Assembly: GCA_002733645.1 (NCBI GenBank)
Contig: NVWL01000048.1
Span: 1 to 64,000 of the forward strand
Length of the DNA stretch: 64,000 nucleotides
From: Oceanobacter sp.
GTDB taxonomy: Bacteria > Pseudomonadota > Gammaproteobacteria > Pseudomonadales > Oceanobacteraceae
Reading direction: 5' to 3'
Numbering within the stretch: the stretch's first letter is position 1; every line of letters begins with the position of its first letter. A model generated the notes under the pieces. The model was not told the origin of the DNA and ran no database searches. It was given only the letters and a program-made list of their open reading frames with translations. Position numbers and translations under genes: made by a program. This document shows positions 61,916 through 64,000 of the stretch, one piece after another.

Positions 61916-64000
61916 ATGGCTTTTAATATTGGTTTAAGTGGTATCCGTGCAGCCTCTACTGATCTTGAGGTGACAGGTAACAACATCGCTAATGCGAGCA
62001 CGATTGGGTTTAAAGAATCTCGTGCTGAGTTTGCCGATGTGTACACATCCACATTGCTTGGTACAGGCCTTAAGCCTGTGGGTAGTGGGGTCATGGTGGA
62101 TAACGTCCGGCAGGAATTTTCGCAAGGTAATATCAGCGGGACAGAGAATGCCCTTGATCTTGCCGTTGACGGTAACGGCTTCTTTGTATTAAACGATTTA
62201 GGCAGTGTGAGTTATACGCGTTCGGGGATATTTTCACTCGATAAAGAAGGCTTTGTGGTGGCCAATAATGGTTCACGCTTGCAAGGTTATGAAGCAAATG
62301 GCAATGGGGTTGTTAGTGGTGTTCTTGGCGACATTAGTATTGAAATCTCTAATCAGGCACCGCGCTTAACAACCCTCACTTCGGCGATTGTTAACCTCAA
62401 TGCGGGTGAAGAAGTACTGCAAGAACAAGGGCTTCAACTTCAGTCAAACGGTTTAGCCATTGGTACCGCGGATGCCGGTATTATTGAATCGACTAAAACC
62501 GTTCTAGCCTCCGCAGGTCAACCAACGGCGGCGGGTATTCCGGCACAAGTGATGTTTGGTAATACCGTCACTGCAGTAGCAACCAGTGGTACTGGTTATG
62601 GTGCGGTATCGATGACTTTTGATATTGGGGACGGCAACGGCAGCCAGACAATTACTCTGGCGGGCACCGCAGGCCCAGTAACCAACCAAGAAGTATTGAA
62701 TGATATCCAAGCGGCGTTAGATGCCACTTTTGGTTCTCAGCAATTACGTGCTATTGAGGACGATGTTACCGGTCAGCTTGTCATTGAGCGGGCAGGCTAT
62801 AACGCCACGAACGGCACGTCATTTTCGATCACGACCACCGCTGGTTGGGATGCTGACTTTGGTGCTCCTGGTACTGTCGCTGCGGGGGCATCAGGGCAGC
62901 AGTTATTTGTTGGGGCAAGCCCAGTGACGGCTGACTTTAGATCGATTCCTGGTACGCAAACAACGACCCGAACGACGGCTACACCAGCGTTGAATATTGT
63001 GTCCAGTGATCCGGGAGAATTTGCAGTACTCACGGCGAATAACACCTACAGCGCCCTTGATCTGGAAGACAAGGTGGCTCCGGCGACAGATAACGTATTG
63101 GCGTTTCGAATTGCTACCGAAGGTGGGGATTTATACCCTATTAATTTAAGTGAGGCGGCTTGGTTAGGTGCGCCTCCTGTGGCATACAATAGTGTCACCA
63201 CTGGTGAAATCGTTGCCGAAATAAATGCCCAAATCACTGCCACCGCTGGCGCGGGTAATGAGCAAGTATTAGCGGTTAATAACGGTGGCCGTGTTGAATT
63301 CCAAGTACAAGCGCCAGGGAGTCGTGGTGACTTTGTACAGCTTGCTGATAACTCAGTTAGCTCGGTTGGCTACGATCTAATTAATTTAGGGTTTTTAAGT
63401 AATAACCGCCTTGATGGTGGTGTTGAACCGGTATTGGCTAACAACGAATTTAATCTTGAAGTGACCAGCTCAACCGGCAACGTGGGTGGGCCATTCACCA
63501 TCACAATTCCACCGGCTAATTACGCAAACCTTGAAGCTCTGGCGGTGGCAGTACAGCAGCAAATTGATATTTACATTGGTGCTGGTGGCTTAGCCGGCAA
63601 AGTGTCTGTGGATGCCGTTGGTGGCCAGCTCGTATTTACCAATACTCAGGTTGGGGCAGGTGAGGGCATCGCCATTACGCCAACTGTTGGCGAACCTCAA
63701 GCGGTCACTGAGTTGGGCTTTGACAGTATGTTTATTGTGACTGGTCAAGATGAAGTGGACCGTACCAACAGTTTCCGCCTTAACTTAACCGTTCCAGCTC
63801 CTGACGCTGATGGGCGAAGCGGTTCCGTCATCGTTTCCTTAGATGAAGAATATCGCTCCGTGCAGCAATTAGCGGCCAGTATTAATCGTCAATTAAACAG
63901 TCAAGACGCAGATAACTACATAGGTATTCAAGCTGCAGCGGTGGAAGTCGTCCCGCAAACGGTACCACCACAATACAAGCTAGAATTGAATGCGGTAGAG
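61916..64000 (+). CDS. flgE: Flagellar hook protein FlgE, long variant, partial
   Basis: An open frame from ATG 61916 to the window edge, 695 codons with no stop. The N-terminus (MAFNIGLSGIRAASTDLEV, NNIANASTIGFKESRAEF, LDLAVDGNGFFVL) is FlgE. Beyond residue 220 are repeated beta-rich modules at about 233, 392, 508 and 617 (strand LxFRIA or EFNLEV, then a helix EVLNDIQAAL or LEALAVAVQQQI, then QLVFT). E. coli FlgE is 402 residues, so the outer hook domains are greatly expanded. AGAGGAG precedes the ATG. The C-terminus is not in the window. Confidence 0.93.
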   Translation, partial: MAFNIGLSGIRAASTDLEVTGNNIANASTIGFKESRAEFADVYTSTLLGTGLKPVGSGVMVDNVRQEFSQGNISGTENALDLAVDGNGFFVLNDLGSVSYTRSGIFSLDKEGFVVANNGSRLQGYEANGNGVVSGVLGDISIEISNQAPRLTTLTSAIVNLNAGEEVLQEQGLQLQSNGLAIGTADAGIIESTKTVLASAGQPTAAGIPAQVMFGNTVTAVATSGTGYGAVSMTFDIGDGNGSQTITLAGTAGPVTNQEVLNDIQAALDATFGSQQLRAIEDDVTGQLVIERAGYNATNGTSFSITTTAGWDADFGAPGTVAAGASGQQLFVGASPVTADFRSIPGTQTTTRTTATPALNIVSSDPGEFAVLTANNTYSALDLEDKVAPATDNVLAFRIATEGGDLYPINLSEAAWLGAPPVAYNSVTTGEIVAEINAQITATAGAGNEQVLAVNNGGRVEFQVQAPGSRGDFVQLADNSVSSVGYDLINLGFLSNNRLDGGVEPVLANNEFNLEVTSSTGNVGGPFTITIPPANYANLEALAVAVQQQIDIYIGAGGLAGKVSVDAVGGQLVFTNTQVGAGEGIAITPTVGEPQAVTELGFDSMFIVTGQDEVDRTNSFRLNLTVPAPDADGRSGSVIVSLDEEYRSVQQLAASINRQLNSQDADNYIGIQAAAVEVVPQTVPPQYKLELNAVE

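Overview
The window is chromosomal DNA of a gammaproteobacterium, most likely a marine Oceanospirillales/Pseudomonadales-type organism. The evidence is gene order: a mucABCD-type rpoE-rseABC-degP block, rnc-era-recO-pdxJ-acpS facing a GacS/BarA kinase, cysM-rlmD-relA-mazG, suhB/trmJ-cysE-iscR, ndk-rlmN-pilW-ispG-hisS-yfgM-bamB-der, an AlgP-like histone H1-like protein, and a Pseudomonas-like flgA/flgM/flgN/ycgR versus cheV-cheR-flgBCDE arrangement. The genus cannot be named from the sequence alone.

Layout. 1-5500: small accessory and housekeeping genes (hot-dog thioesterase, GNAT, lipase-like lipoprotein, HDOD protein, ygfZ) facing sdhE-ygfX. 5537-11690: nadB and the envelope-stress operon rpoE-rseA-rseB-rseC-degP. 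11825-17383: lepA, a DUF4845 protein, rnc, era, recO, pdxJ, acpS, tightly packed, with barA running against them to 20151. 20300-28882: cysM, rlmD, relA, mazG and ppc. 29078-31548: adk, then an 820-base non-coding stretch, then the AT-hook histone-like gene. 31882-37611: tsaB, uppP, rsmJ, plsB, slyX and a membrane-anchored cold-shock-domain protein. 37835-50853: suhB, trmJ-cysE, iscR, iscS, ndk and the rlmN-to-der block. 51043-55698: a compact integrative element in the 3' end of a tRNA-Arg(CCU) gene. 55801-64000: flagellar and chemotaxis genes, with flgE running off the window edge.

Most noteworthy. (1) The 4.6-kb element has exact 16-bp flanking repeats, paired ATACCCCC sites near both ends, a P4-type integrase, AlpA, two small DNA-replication/regulation-like genes, three iteron-like repeats, an outer-membrane barrel cargo gene, and an unrecognised 310-residue cargo protein placed directly behind the integrase. 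(2) The SuhB homologue keeps the fold and locus but has lost several metal-binding acidic residues of the inositol monophosphatase site. (3) Otherwise conserved operons lack expected members: lepB between lepA and DUF4845, iscU-iscA-hscB-hscA-fdx-iscX between iscS and ndk, and rodZ between pilW and ispG. The IscS also lacks the usual C-terminal tail that contacts IscU. (4) A short dispersed repeat (core AATCAGAGGTGCCCTAG) sits at gene 3' ends and supplies the last codons and stop of nadB. (5) FlgD has an extra internal segment and FlgE is at least 695 residues, so the flagellar hook and its cap may be enlarged together.

How the genes work together. The rpoE block senses periplasmic protein stress and degP carries out the response. 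relA, mazG and suhB touch stringent and ribosomal control. iscR, iscS, rlmN, rlmD and ispG form an iron-sulfur supply-and-use set. bamB, uppP, plsB and the yfgM-like gene serve envelope building. The flagellar block carries a FliA-type promoter ahead of flgM and a sigma-54 promoter ahead of flgB, consistent with a tiered flagellar cascade. All calls rest on reading the sequence and on family knowledge; no database search was run.
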